Shown: positions 55,664 to 64,000 of the stretch, one piece after another
How the letters are laid out: each line of letters opens with the position of its first letter
Position numbering within the stretch: position 1 is the first letter of the stretch
NCBI GenBank assembly: GCA_020632875.1
Contig: JACKET010000006.1
Span: forward strand, 186,001-250,000
DNA from: Alphaproteobacteria bacterium
GTDB taxonomy: Bacteria; Myxococcota_A; UBA796; GCA-2862545
Length of the DNA stretch: 64,000 nt
Direction: 5' to 3'
Position numbers and translations under genes: made by a program
The notes under the pieces: model-generated
Databases searched by the model: none
Seen by the model: the letters and a program-made list of their open reading frames with translations, nothing else
Told to the model about the DNA's origin: nothing

Positions 55664-56101
55664 ATGCGTACCCTCCGAATCGTGTCCGTCCTCTCCGTGC
55701 TCTTCGCAACCCTCGCCTGCGCCGGGCAGGCGCCCGTCGGTGCTTCCCCGGGCGCCTGCCCGGAAGGCTCTACCGACGTGGCGTACAAGCGCTTCCGGAA
55801 CCTGGAGGAGACCGAGACGCTCGACTTCGTCTCGGCGGACCAGGCCACGATCTACTTCACGGGGCGCTACGACGACCGGGCTCCGCTCACGGGCTCGTGG
55901 AGCCAGAGCGGGGCGGAGATCACGCTCGAGCTCGGCTCGGTGACGATGTCGGTGCACCAGACGGGCCGGTGCAGTCTGGCCGTGTACCGGAAGGCGATGT
56001 CCGACGGCTCGACGTGGGCCTCGGGTGAGCTGCGCGACGATGGGAAGAACCTCGTCCAGCCCCTGCTCTACGAGCAGAAGTGGCCCGCCTGCTCGCCCTG
56101 A
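55664..56101 (+). CDS. small lipoprotein, function unknown
   Basis: The 145-residue product has a lipobox TLAC after RIVSVLSVLFA. The mature part is a compact beta-rich domain (DQATIYFTGRYDDRAPLTG, AEITLELGSVTMSVH) with Cys residues (GACPEGSTD, TGRCSLA, PACSP) that may form disulfides. No family recognised. Its ATG has AGGAG upstream. It is divergent from the wHTH-STAND regulator and convergent with the acidic protein gene. Confidence 0.7.
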   Translation: MRTLRIVSVLSVLFATLACAGQAPVGASPGACPEGSTDVAYKRFRNLEETETLDFVSADQATIYFTGRYDDRAPLTGSWSQSGAEITLELGSVTMSVHQTGRCSLAVYRKAMSDGSTWASGELRDDGKNLVQPLLYEQKWPACSP

Positions 56102-56117
56102 CGCGTCCGACGGGCTC

Positions 56118-58823
56118 CTACCCCGCAGCTCGGGCCGCCTTGCGGCGCTCGAGCTCGGCCTCGTACTCGTCGATGTAGAAGTCCCAGCGGCTCCCCGGGT
56201 GCTGGGCCATCACGGCGTGCCACACCTCCCAGGCGTCGCGGATCTCCTCGGGTGTGCCGCCTTCGCCGACGACGTTCGAGGTCAGGCCGGCCATCATGGT
56301 GTCGGAGCCCGTCATCTCGCCGACCACGTCGGTGTACGTGCTGCCGAGACCGGTCACCGCGTCTCCGACCTTGTCGAGGTAGTCGGGGTCGTCGCGCTGC
56401 AGGTCCCGGTACCGCGCGTCCGCGGCCACGCCGAACGCCTTGGCGTCGCCCATCGCGAGGTAGGCCTCGCGCGCCTCCTCGGCGCGCTTCCGGAGCGCTT
56501 CGGCGTCGAGCCCGTCCTCGCCGCCCAGCACGCTCCCGAGGTTCTCCTGGAGCCAGGCCTCCTGCTCCTCGGGCGGGATGGAGGGGTCGATCAGGAGGTC
56601 CGGACGCTCCGCCTGGATCTGCTCCAGGAGCGCCTTGCCGGCTGGCGTGCCGCCCACGAGCTTCATGAACGTCGCGCGGTCGCCAGGCGGGAGCGCCTCG
56701 TAGAACCGACGCAGGCCGCCGGACTCCTTGCCCGCTACGGCCCCCGTGAGGTCGAAGCCCTGCAGCGTCTCTTCGAGGGCCTCGGGCGACATCCCCGCCC
56801 CGACGAGCTTCTCGAGCAGCGCGGCCGCTTCGTGCTCGGCGACCTCTCCCTGGCCGGCGTCCAGCGCCTTGCCGAGCTCCTTCAGGTGCGTCGAGCCCGC
56901 CACGAGGCCCGCATCGACGTGCAGCACGTCGCTCATCCCGCTCTCCTCGAGCCACTCCTGGAAGCGCGCGAGGGTGTCGGCGTCGCCTTCGGCGACCATC
57001 TTCGCGATGGCCTCCGACGCCTTCGCCGGGTCCTCCATCGCTTCGAGCGCCACGAGCTCGAAGGCGTAGTCGGTGTCTTCGTCGCCCCGCTTCGCCATGG
57101 CCTCGAGACCCTTCTTGTAGAGCTCGAGCTGCTCGGGGGTGAGGTCCTCCACCGTCCCGTCGCCGCCCTCCATCCTCGCGATCGCCGCCCAGTCGTCGTT
57201 CAGCTTCTTCATGAACTCGGCGGGGTCCTCGCCGCGCTTCATGGCTTCGGCGACCAGCTCCTGCTCGTACATGTGGAGGTGCTTTCGACCTTCGAAGGCG
57301 ATGTACTCCTCGCTGTCGCTCGGCTTCCGGCCCTGCTTCGCATAGGCCTCACCCAGCTTCTCGAGCGACCCGTCCATCGTCACGACGAGCGTGGGGTCGT
57401 CCACGGCGTCCGCGGCGGCCTCCGCGCCCGGCGCACCCTTCTTCAGCGCGTCGGCGAGCGGCCCGTCGGCCTTCTCGGCCGCGTCGCCCTCGGAGGTGTA
57501 GTAGATGCCGTGCACGTCGCCGTCGTCGGTCGCGACCACCCGGCTGCCCTTGCGCGTGTCGTCACCGAAGATGCGGCGCTTCTCCTCCGTGGACGACCCG
57601 CTGTCCTTCCGCTCGCCGTCCTCGTAGACGACGCCGTGCTCCTGCTCCCAGTGCTTGCCCCAGAGGCTGACCCCGGCGCCCGTGACTCCGGCATCCGCCT
57701 CGGACTTCTCGCCCGTCCCGATGTGCTTGTACGGGTCGTAGGCGGCCTTCTCGACCTCGCCGTCGATCTCGGCCTGCTGCCGCGCCTTCGCGGCGGCCAC
57801 GGCGTCTTCGTTGAGCTTGTCGACGGACACGCCGAGCGCGTCGAGGTTCTCGTCCTTCGCTTCGAGCCACGCGACGGCGTCTTCGTACGTCTCGATGCCG
57901 AGCGCGTCGGCCGCCCCGGGCAGGAGGCCGCCGAACCGGTAGAGCGCGAGGTCGCGCTTCGCCTTCGCGGCGACGGCCTCGTCCTCGGAGTGGATGTCGA
58001 ACTCCATCTTCAGGTCCTGCTCGGTGCTCTTCGACTTGCTGCCCTCGGCGCCCACGATGCCGCCGGGGCCTGCAGCGACACCCGCGCTCGCGCCCTTCGT
58101 CTCGGTGTCGCCGAGCGTCACCACGACCTTGCCGTCCTCGACCGCATACGTCTCGCGGACCTCGTGGCGCTGGCTCCCACCGACGCTGACCTGCACGCCT
58201 TCGCCGCCGCCGACCGACCCCGAGACGCCCTTCACGCGGTCGCGCGCGTAGCTGTCGCCGGCCTGCATGGCGTCGAGCCCCGCGAAGAAGTCGTCCGCCG
58301 AGATGCCGTCGCCCTTGCCGTCGGCGAGGTCGGCCTCGAAGACCTCCTGCTGCCGGAGGACCTCGTCCGGGGTCGGCATCGAGCCGTCTTTGCGTCGGCC
58401 CATCCGGAGGCGGACGTTCCGTCGGTTCTCGTAGGAGCCGCTCGCTGCGACGGCCCCTTTCGCGCCCCCTGCGGAGATCTGTCCGCCGGTCGCGTCCACG
58501 AGGGTGACCCCGTCCTCGTCGTACTCGATCGAGCGACCGGACTCGATGTCCAGCGACCCCTTGATGTCGATGCCCTTCTTGCCCTTCCAGTGCTCGATGC
58601 CCGCTTTGGTCCCCTCGGAGCGCACCTGCTCGCCAGCCCACGAGGCCGCTTCGCCCAGGGGCGAGGCACCCTCGGCATCGCCGAGCCAGGTGTTGTCGGG
58701 CGCGAGAGTCGCGGCGGACTGCTGCGCGGCGACGGCGGAGTTGTCGATGGCGGGGAGGGACGGCGTCGGCTCGGCCACGACGGGTCGAGGAGCGGTGCGG
58801 GCGGGCGTCTGGGTGCGTTCCAT
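56118..58823 (-). CDS. large acidic Lys/Glu-rich protein, function unknown
   Basis: The 901-residue protein starts MERTQTPARTAP with no signal peptide. It is rich in Glu, Asp, Lys and Ala, unlike the Arg-rich neighbours. The N-terminal ~60 residues are Pro/Ala/Gln-rich and look disordered. There is a region of Gly-rich strands (KGAVAASGSYENRR, VSGSVGGGEGVQVSVG), then a mainly helical C-terminus (EGDADTLARFQEWLEESG, LKELGKALDAGQGEVAEHE, RKRAEEAREAYLAMG). No domain is recognised. A disordered N-terminus followed by large unique domains recalls effectors loaded into contractile injection systems or polymorphic toxins, but no such cluster is visible here. Confidence 0.7.
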   Translation of the reverse strand: MERTQTPARTAPRPVVAEPTPSLPAIDNSAVAAQQSAATLAPDNTWLGDAEGASPLGEAASWAGEQVRSEGTKAGIEHWKGKKGIDIKGSLDIESGRSIEYDEDGVTLVDATGGQISAGGAKGAVAASGSYENRRNVRLRMGRRKDGSMPTPDEVLRQQEVFEADLADGKGDGISADDFFAGLDAMQAGDSYARDRVKGVSGSVGGGEGVQVSVGGSQRHEVRETYAVEDGKVVVTLGDTETKGASAGVAAGPGGIVGAEGSKSKSTEQDLKMEFDIHSEDEAVAAKAKRDLALYRFGGLLPGAADALGIETYEDAVAWLEAKDENLDALGVSVDKLNEDAVAAAKARQQAEIDGEVEKAAYDPYKHIGTGEKSEADAGVTGAGVSLWGKHWEQEHGVVYEDGERKDSGSSTEEKRRIFGDDTRKGSRVVATDDGDVHGIYYTSEGDAAEKADGPLADALKKGAPGAEAAADAVDDPTLVVTMDGSLEKLGEAYAKQGRKPSDSEEYIAFEGRKHLHMYEQELVAEAMKRGEDPAEFMKKLNDDWAAIARMEGGDGTVEDLTPEQLELYKKGLEAMAKRGDEDTDYAFELVALEAMEDPAKASEAIAKMVAEGDADTLARFQEWLEESGMSDVLHVDAGLVAGSTHLKELGKALDAGQGEVAEHEAAALLEKLVGAGMSPEALEETLQGFDLTGAVAGKESGGLRRFYEALPPGDRATFMKLVGGTPAGKALLEQIQAERPDLLIDPSIPPEEQEAWLQENLGSVLGGEDGLDAEALRKRAEEAREAYLAMGDAKAFGVAADARYRDLQRDDPDYLDKVGDAVTGLGSTYTDVVGEMTGSDTMMAGLTSNVVGEGGTPEEIRDAWEVWHAVMAQHPGSRWDFYIDEYEAELERRKAARAAG

Positions 58824-58935
58824 GGGCGGCTCCGGGAGGGTGGGCGACCGAGGAGAAGCCGCCCACGAAGACCGTACGGCCGCGCGCCGAGTCGGAGGTG
58901 TGACACACTGCAACACCTGACCGGGAGCACCGCCG

Positions 58936-60249
58936 ATGAGCGCGTTCGTCACGATTGCCGTGTCCATCGGAACGGCCGTGGCCGTGGGTCTCTACTTCAT
59001 GCTCCCGCGCGGCCCCCGCCCGGCGGACGACGCAGCGCCTCCTCGTCCGGCGGCTCCGTCAGGGCCCGCGACACGCACGACGACCGTGTGGATCCGCATC
59101 GGCGATCAGGCCTTCGTGGCCGACGCCCACGTCCACCTCGACACGGAGGAGGGGGTGCACCTCCGGTGCCGGCTGACGGGTGACGACGGCGCGCCGGACG
59201 GCGACGGGCTCGAGCTTCATGCCGATGCCGGTGGCGAGACCGCGACGCTCCGGATCGGCGGGATGGAGGGGCACCTCTGCGACCCGTTCGAGCAGGGGGT
59301 CCTGAGCGTGGAGGCCGATGGGGTCGTGCAGATCCACGGGCTCCAGGGGTCCTTCAGCTTCCCGCACCACGGGCCGTTCCGGCGCATGCGGGACGTGTTC
59401 GTGGGCTTCCCGGATGCACCGGACCTCGGCGGGTTCCTCGCGGGCACGTTCGCGCCGGAGGCGGTCGACGCGGACGGGGTGATCCCGTGGACGCTCGACG
59501 GAGCGACCCGGTACGCGGTGCGCGCGCTCGGCGACATGCCGACGATCTCTGCGATCGAGGTCGTCGAGCCGGGGGTGATCCTCATGCTCCGCGATGGCGG
59601 AGAGCTGCGGATGGACCTGCACAACATCTTCGCCGACATGCGGCAGTCGCCGCCCGACGAGGGGCGCGAGATGCTCGACCGGTTCCTGCGCAACATGGCG
59701 ATGCCGGTGTCGTCGGCGACCGGCCGGGACCAGCTGGCGATCCGGGTGTACCCGGGGGCCGCGCCGCTCACGCTCCAGGCCGGTCCGGACGTGCAGGTGA
59801 CGTTCGCGTCCATCGCGCTGGCCGAGGACCTGGCCGCGGTGTTCGTCCAGGACACGCCCGACACGATGCGCCCGCTGCAGGAGCCCGAGCTCGAGGCGCT
59901 GGTGCCGGAGGTCGAGGAGCGGCTCCCGCTCGCCCGCGAGAACCTGCTGAGATCGCTGCCGCACCTGCACATCCGCGGCGAGGGCGGGATGTACATGCTG
60001 CTCGCGGGCGGCAACTACGAGGCGTCGCTCGTGCTGCTCCCCGAGCTCTGGGAGGCGATGGAGCCCTTGATCGAAGGCCCGCCGCTCGTGGCGTTGCCCG
60101 CGCGTGACCTGCTGTTCGTGACGGGCGACACGGGCCCCGAGGCGGTGGCGCGGCTCGCGGCGCTGTGTCGCGACATGGAGGAGCTGTCGTATGCGATCAG
60201 CGATGGGGTGTACCGGGTCGACGGCATGCGCCTCGAGCGGATCGGTTGA
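58936..60249 (+). CDS. DUF1444-like protein with N-terminal membrane anchor
   Basis: The 437-residue protein has a single N-terminal hydrophobic helix (VTIAVSIGTAVAVGLYFML) and a Pro/Ala-rich linker. The C-terminal ~170 residues resemble the YtpP/DUF1444 pattern: LVLLPELW, GPPLVALPARDLLFVTG, RLAALCRDMEELSYAISDGVYRV. Function of that family is not established. The middle part is beta-rich (LELHADAGGETATLRIG, VVQIHGLQGSFSF). It is divergent from the acidic protein gene and ends before the alternating GTGCGC element. Confidence 0.6.
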   Translation: MSAFVTIAVSIGTAVAVGLYFMLPRGPRPADDAAPPRPAAPSGPATRTTTVWIRIGDQAFVADAHVHLDTEEGVHLRCRLTGDDGAPDGDGLELHADAGGETATLRIGGMEGHLCDPFEQGVLSVEADGVVQIHGLQGSFSFPHHGPFRRMRDVFVGFPDAPDLGGFLAGTFAPEAVDADGVIPWTLDGATRYAVRALGDMPTISAIEVVEPGVILMLRDGGELRMDLHNIFADMRQSPPDEGREMLDRFLRNMAMPVSSATGRDQLAIRVYPGAAPLTLQAGPDVQVTFASIALAEDLAAVFVQDTPDTMRPLQEPELEALVPEVEERLPLARENLLRSLPHLHIRGEGGMYMLLAGGNYEASLVLLPELWEAMEPLIEGPPLVALPARDLLFVTGDTGPEAVARLAALCRDMEELSYAISDGVYRVDGMRLERIG

Positions 60250-60257
60250 CCATCCCC

Positions 60258-60437
60258 GTGCGCGTGCGCGTGCGCGTGCGCGTTCCCGAACGAGGAGTCG
60301 GTGCCGCTCGCGTCGGTACGACGGTGGGTCCGTCCTCTCGGAACGGAAAGGGAGGAAGGAGGGGAGGGACGTTGAACCTTCACCCGCGCCTTCGACTCCG
60401 CGGATCGGGCGCGGGCACGCGCACGCGCACGCGCACG
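60258..60437. repeat. inverted pair of alternating GTGCGC tracts
   Basis: (GTGCGC)x4 and flanking bases make a 27-nt alternating pyrimidine-purine run at 60257-60283. Its inverse, 23 nt, lies at 60415-60437, with about 131 nt between. The sequence next to the arms also shows imperfect inverted similarity (CCCGAACGAGGAGTCG against CCCGATCCGCGGAGTCG). Located between convergent genes, it may act as a terminator hairpin, and each arm is prone to Z-DNA. Confidence 0.8.
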
Positions 60438-60464
60438 GGTAGGCGTTCGGGGGGATGAGCGCTT

Positions 60465-62354
60465 TCAGAGGCGCAGAACCCTGCCCCTCGGCTCGGCGTC
60501 GTCTGCGATCGCGACGTGGAGGTCGCCCCGGATGGGGAACGCCGCGGTGACGCGGTGGCCCGTGGGGCACGCCCAGCGAAGCAGGCATGTGCCGTCCGGC
60601 GCGTAGACGCCTACCGAGGACCGGTGCCAGACGACCACGCGGTCGCCCCAGGCCCGGACGCGTGCGGGGTGCCGTCCGCCCACCGGATGCGCGAACGACC
60701 CCAGCGCCGCGAGCCCGTCGAGCGCCCAGGCCGTGATCGTGCCGCGCTGGTCGACGCTCCACAGGATGCCGTCGCCGAGCGCCACGTTGCCGCCGGTCGC
60801 GAGCACGGCGAGCCGGAGCCCGTCCCGGTCGTAGACGCGCACCCGGTCGGTGAACCCGGCGAACACCCGCTCGGCGTCGAGGGCCACTGAGCCGAGCGTC
60901 GTTCCGCGGACGCCGGGAATCCACTCCCCACCGCGCACGCCGAGCCCCGTACGCCGCGTGCCGACGACCAGGTCGTCGCCGTGCGAAGCGAGGGTCGGCG
61001 CGTCGGGGAGCTCCTGGTCGACGCGCCATCCGCCGTCCCATGCAACCAGCTGGCCGGGGCCGAGGCTCGCCCAGAGCGTGCCCGCGACGACGTGGACGTC
61101 GAGCACCGCGGCGGGCGTGCGGAGGTCGCGCTCGACCTCGAGCAGGTCGGCATCGCAGACCAGCACGCCGTCTAGCGCGGTGGCGGAGCTGCCCGCGAGC
61201 CCCACCCAGGTGCGGCCGTCGCGGGTGAAGAGGGCCTGCGGCCGGGCGTGCGGGATCTCGAGCGCCACGTGGCGCCACGGCGACACGACCACGGCGGGTG
61301 CCGCGGAGAGCGCGATGGGGCGGGGCTCCGACGCGTGGCGGCACACGCGGAAGGCGCACGGGCCCCGCCCGTCGTCGCACCGGGAGTCCGCCGTGGCGAG
61401 GCTCGCGAAGCCCGTGTGGTCACCGCCGCGCTTCACGTGGAGCCCGCGGGCCTCGGCGGGCAGGTCGTGCTCCGTGGCGCAGGGGTCGACGCCCTGCGGA
61501 TGGCGCGGGGTCCACGCGTCCTGGACGCGCTCCCAGGCGAGGCCGAGCATGTCGAAGAGCCCGAAGGCGTTGGGCAGGCGCGTGGCGACCGGCGGGACCG
61601 GGCCCTCCGGCTCGTCGTACCGCATCACCGGGTCGAGGTGCGGGTTGGCGCCGTACCGCACCCTCACGTCGCCCGCGTACGTCTCGGTGTCGGTGCCGGC
61701 GCGCGCGGCGTGCTCCCACTCGGCTTCGGTGAGCAGGCGGTAGCCGGGCGCGTCGGGCCCCACGCGCTCGCCGTCGACGTACCCGGGCGCCAGGCCCTCG
61801 CGCGCGGACAGGGCGTCGCAGAAGCGCACCGCATCGGCATGGGAGACCGACACGGGGCGCTGCGGCTCGGAGGGCGCGGGCTCGCCGAGCACCCGGGCCC
61901 AGATGGCAGCTGTCACGGGGGTCGTCGAGACCCACAGGTCGCGGGAGATCACGACCTCCTCCGCCCGGTTGCGGGGCCCCAGCGACACGCGGGCGGCCGG
62001 CACCCGCACCAGCGCGAGGCCGTCGGGGGAGCGTGCGGCGTGCTCCCCGAGCAGCGCGTCGCTCCAGAGGTCGGGCGGCACCCATCGCCACAGGCCCGGC
62101 CGGTACGGGTCGAGCGCGGGCGCGTCGAGCTGGGCGCAGACCACGCGCGCGAGGTCGCGCTGGATGGCCGGCCACAGCGCGCGCTTCACGCGCCACCCGG
62201 GCTGGAAGCCCAGCCCGACGGGTGCGGGCAGCCCCCCGAGGACGACGGCGAGCGCCTCGGGCCCGAGCGCGACGCACTGCGCGATGCGGTCGGGCTCCCC
62301 GGAGCCGAGGAGCCGCTGCAGCAGGGTGGCGCGGTGCAGCTCCCCGGAGTCCAC
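60465..62354 (-). CDS. SUMF1/FGE-like domain protein with C-terminal beta-propeller
   Basis: The 629-residue protein starts at GTG 62354, three bases after the anti-sigma-like gene's stop. The N-terminal ~340 residues include an FGE-sulfatase-like domain: EVVISRDLWVSTTPVTAA, RPVSVSHADAVRFCDALSA, GYRLLTEAEWEHAARAGTD and RGGDHTG. The C-x4-C pair needed for formylglycine generation is not seen, so it may bind or act on something else, as other SUMF1-like proteins do. The C-terminal ~270 residues have propeller-like repeats (GTLWASLGPGQLVAWDGG, ERVFAGFTDRVRVYDRDG). It is the last gene of the ECF operon. Confidence 0.8.
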   Translation of the reverse strand: MDSGELHRATLLQRLLGSGEPDRIAQCVALGPEALAVVLGGLPAPVGLGFQPGWRVKRALWPAIQRDLARVVCAQLDAPALDPYRPGLWRWVPPDLWSDALLGEHAARSPDGLALVRVPAARVSLGPRNRAEEVVISRDLWVSTTPVTAAIWARVLGEPAPSEPQRPVSVSHADAVRFCDALSAREGLAPGYVDGERVGPDAPGYRLLTEAEWEHAARAGTDTETYAGDVRVRYGANPHLDPVMRYDEPEGPVPPVATRLPNAFGLFDMLGLAWERVQDAWTPRHPQGVDPCATEHDLPAEARGLHVKRGGDHTGFASLATADSRCDDGRGPCAFRVCRHASEPRPIALSAAPAVVVSPWRHVALEIPHARPQALFTRDGRTWVGLAGSSATALDGVLVCDADLLEVERDLRTPAAVLDVHVVAGTLWASLGPGQLVAWDGGWRVDQELPDAPTLASHGDDLVVGTRRTGLGVRGGEWIPGVRGTTLGSVALDAERVFAGFTDRVRVYDRDGLRLAVLATGGNVALGDGILWSVDQRGTITAWALDGLAALGSFAHPVGGRHPARVRAWGDRVVVWHRSSVGVYAPDGTCLLRWACPTGHRVTAAFPIRGDLHVAIADDAEPRGRVLRL

Positions 62355-62357
62355 GTC

Positions 62358-63263
62358 TCAGTCCCCCACGGCGAACCGGAAGTGCTCGAGACCCCCGTCC
62401 TCCGTCGCCACGAGCACGTCCGACCGGCCCGGCCGGATGCCCATGACCGACACCACGCCGTCCTGTACGGCCTGGACCGTGAGGATATCGGGATCCGCGA
62501 CCGAGATCGCCTTGGCGTCCAGGCGGAGCAGGTCGGCGCCCCCGATCCGCAGCGTCCGATCCTGGACGCGGTCGGGGCCCGGCGCGTCGCCGAGCGTGAG
62601 GGTCCACACCGTCGGCTTGCCGCCGCGCACCAGCACCACGTCGGTCTGCCCGGGGCGGAGGCCGCGGAATGCCGCGCGCCCGCCGACGTTCACGACCTCG
62701 ACCACGTCCGGGTCGACCACGGACACCGACTCGACGCCGGACACGTCGAACAGACGGAACGTGCCCAGCCCGACTTCCAGCATCGCGGTCGACTGCGGAG
62801 ACTCCGCCTCGAACGTCACCTCGAGATGCAGGACCTCGGGCTCGCCCTCCGCGTACGCCACGACGAGGTCGGTGGTCCCGGGACGCAGGCCGTTGAGCTG
62901 GAAGCCGCCGTCGGGCAGCGCCAGCACGTCGACGTGGTCGGGGAGCACGATGCTCGCCGACTTCACGGGACGGTCGGGGTGCCACAGCGCCGCGTGGCCC
63001 GCGCCCATCCGGATGACGCCGTCGTCTGCTGCGCGCCGACCGGATGCCGCGGCAGTCTCGGGAGCCCCGGTCTCGGCGAGCAGCGGCGCGAGGGCCGTCC
63101 AGCCGACCCAGCCGAGCACCGCCGCCGCGGCGAGGCCGGTGGCGATGGCCATCCCGCTCGTCGGGCGCCGCGGAGCCGCCTGCAGCGCGCGCTGCCAGTC
63201 CCGCTCGAAGTCTCCATCCGCCTGGAAGCGCTCGAGCGCCTCGTTCACTGCATCGCGGTCCAT
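62358..63263 (-). CDS. membrane anti-sigma-like protein with three CpaC-N-like modules
   Basis: The 301-residue protein begins with a ~30-residue acidic/aromatic cytoplasmic segment (MDRDAVNEALERFQADGD, WQRALQAA), then a transmembrane helix (MAIATGLAAAAVLGWVGW). Outside are three copies of a ~70-residue beta domain resembling the pilus/secretin N-terminal domain (CpaC N, PF13629-like): an L/IRMG-type start, ADPDV-type centre and GLRPGTTDLVV / GLRPGQTDVVLV / GIRPGRSDVLVA ends. Its ATG overlaps the ECF sigma stop (TGATG). Position and topology fit an anti-sigma factor whose outer modules sense the envelope. There is no ZAS motif, so that role is inferred. Confidence 0.72.
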   Translation of the reverse strand: MDRDAVNEALERFQADGDFERDWQRALQAAPRRPTSGMAIATGLAAAAVLGWVGWTALAPLLAETGAPETAAASGRRAADDGVIRMGAGHAALWHPDRPVKSASIVLPDHVDVLALPDGGFQLNGLRPGTTDLVVAYAEGEPEVLHLEVTFEAESPQSTAMLEVGLGTFRLFDVSGVESVSVVDPDVVEVVNVGGRAAFRGLRPGQTDVVLVRGGKPTVWTLTLGDAPGPDRVQDRTLRIGGADLLRLDAKAISVADPDILTVQAVQDGVVSVMGIRPGRSDVLVATEDGGLEHFRFAVGD

Positions 63264-63844
63264 CACGCCTCCTCTTCGAGCAGCTCGGCGACCCCGTCGA
63301 GCTCGGCCTTCAGTCGTTTGCGGGCTTCGTGCAGGTGCACCCGGGCCGTGCCGGCATCGATCCCGAGCTCGCGCGCGGCTTCGGCCGCGGGGAGACCCTG
63401 GAGATCGCAGAGATCGACGAGCTCGCGCTGACGCGGGGTCAGCCGGCCCAGGTGGTCGAGCACACGCCGCGCGGACCGCGACAGGTCGGTCGCGCGGTCG
63501 GGCCGCTGCGAAGGGCGCGCCCAGGGGAGGAAGCCCAGGATCCCCCGTGGACGTCGCACGTCCCGCGCCGCGTTCCGCACGAGCGTGCGCATCCACGGCC
63601 CGAACGGCTGGTCGGCCCGGTAGGTGTGCGCGAAGCGGATCCATCGCACGAGGGCCTCCTGGACGGCGTCGTCCGCGTGTGCGGCGTCGCCGCCGGTCTC
63701 GAGCAGCGCCCACCGGCGCATGCGGGGGTAGTACAGCTCGGCCACACCTCCCAGCGCGGACCGGTCGCCGGCGATGGCGGCTGCGAGCAGGTCCGGGTCA
63801 GGCTCGGAGCGCACTCCGCCCACCTCCATGGGTGTCAGGGTCAT
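63263..63844 (-). CDS. ECF-type sigma-70 factor
   Basis: The 193-residue protein has the two ECF domains. Region 2 shows LAAAIAGDRSALGGVAELY, DDAVQEALVRWIRF (core -10 recognition/binding), and region 4 shows LDHLGRLTPRQRELVDL, GLPAAEAARELGID, RVHLHEARKRLK (-35 recognition HTH). The size fits ECF factors. The ATG is preceded by GGAGAGG. It is the first of a three-gene minus-strand operon with an anti-sigma-like membrane protein and an SUMF1-like protein. The neighbouring GGAACTT-type promoter on the opposite strand may be its target. Confidence 0.92.
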   Translation of the reverse strand: MTLTPMEVGGVRSEPDPDLLAAAIAGDRSALGGVAELYYPRMRRWALLETGGDAAHADDAVQEALVRWIRFAHTYRADQPFGPWMRTLVRNAARDVRRPRGILGFLPWARPSQRPDRATDLSRSARRVLDHLGRLTPRQRELVDLCDLQGLPAAEAARELGIDAGTARVHLHEARKRLKAELDGVAELLEEEA

Positions 63845-63896
63845 CCTGTCCTCTCCTTCTTCACCCGGCCTACTGGTAGAAGTCGGAAACCGTTCA

Positions 63897-63923
63897 GGAA
63901 CTTTTTTTCGAGGACGTGTCGAT
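63897..63923 (+). promoter_or_regulatory. sigma-E-like promoter GGAACTT-N15-TCGAT
   Basis: GGAACTT (63897-63903) and TCGAT (63919-63923) are spaced by 15 bp, close to the ECF sigma-E type consensus GGAACTT-N15/16-TCAAA or similar. It points rightward towards an ATG at 63994 and lies 53 bp from the divergent ECF gene start. A 7-T run falls in the spacer. Prediction only. Confidence 0.6.
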
Positions 63924-63993
63924 CGGCAGTCGGCTCGGTCGTCCTCGGTTCGGAAGACGCACTGGAGCGTCGCCCCACCCCGAGAGGAATCCC

Positions 63994-64000
63994 ATGGCCT
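63994..64000 (+). CDS. start of a gene leaving the window (partial)
   Basis: ATGGCCT at the window edge is preceded by GAGAGG at a suitable distance. Together with the sigma-E-like promoter about 70 bp upstream, this suggests a gene running out of the window. Nothing can be said about its product. Confidence 0.4.

Overview
Organism. The window is a very GC-rich, densely packed bacterial chromosome segment, with most codons ending in G or C and neighbouring genes often overlapping by 1-4 bases. Lipoproteins with long Asp-Thr/Ser/Ala linkers, a MopE-type repeat protein ending in a MYXO-CTERM-like tail, PPC- and FG-GAP-repeat surface proteins, an astacin, and four Ser/Thr kinase genes all point to a myxobacterium-like member of the Myxococcota, probably uncultured. 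This is inference from gene content. I saw no rRNA, tRNA, CRISPR array, transposase or integrase.

Layout, 0-10 kb. A 5'-truncated SDR reductase is coupled to an alpha-oxoamine synthase. Next come a STAND-type NTPase with a C-terminal HTH (minus strand) and, divergently, an AbiEii-like nucleotidyltransferase coupled to a TIGR02996/leucine-rich-repeat protein. A LysR regulator is coupled to a hydrolase lipoprotein and faces a small membrane protein across a short gap.

10-24 kb. A TPR protein, a beta-propeller-like lipoprotein and a TMTC-like membrane glycosyltransferase are followed by a MarR unit. That unit is marR, an NTF2/lumazine-binding-like secreted protein and a DOMON protein, with matching inverted operators in front of the first two genes. 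An alpha/beta-hydrolase-adenylate cyclase fusion faces a kinase-ATPase-TPR protein across 81 bp. An FG-GAP lipoprotein follows.

24-41 kb. A beta-helix/MopE surface protein is followed by a 1633-residue tandem pseudokinase-kinase with an FG-GAP region beyond its membrane segment. Then come a three-gene membrane operon (Lgt-like, small anchored protein, HTTM-like), a fatty-acid hydroxylase with a 57-residue partner, and a PPC-repeat lipoprotein with a linker of about 115 residues. A minus-strand operon encodes a multiheme c-type cytochrome lipoprotein, a TPR protein and a methyltransferase.

41-64 kb. This part holds an astacin lipoprotein, a beta-lactamase-fold lipoprotein, two kinases with propeller-like C-termini (one coupled behind a D/T-linker lipoprotein), a second LysR regulator, and a non-coding element with 80-nt inverted arms. 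After it come a wHTH-STAND-TPR regulator, a large acidic protein of unknown function and a DUF1444-like protein. An inverted pair of alternating GTGCGC tracts precedes an ECF sigma / membrane anti-sigma-like / SUMF1-like operon. A sigma-E-like promoter points from that operon to a gene starting at the window edge.

How the genes work together. The theme is envelope display and signalling: secreted or anchored proteins interleaved with kinases, a cyclase, STAND regulators and an ECF unit. The strongest candidates for new biology are the pseudokinase-kinase receptor, the ECF/anti-sigma-like/SUMF1-like operon, the 80-nt inverted repeat, and the duplicated MarR operator.
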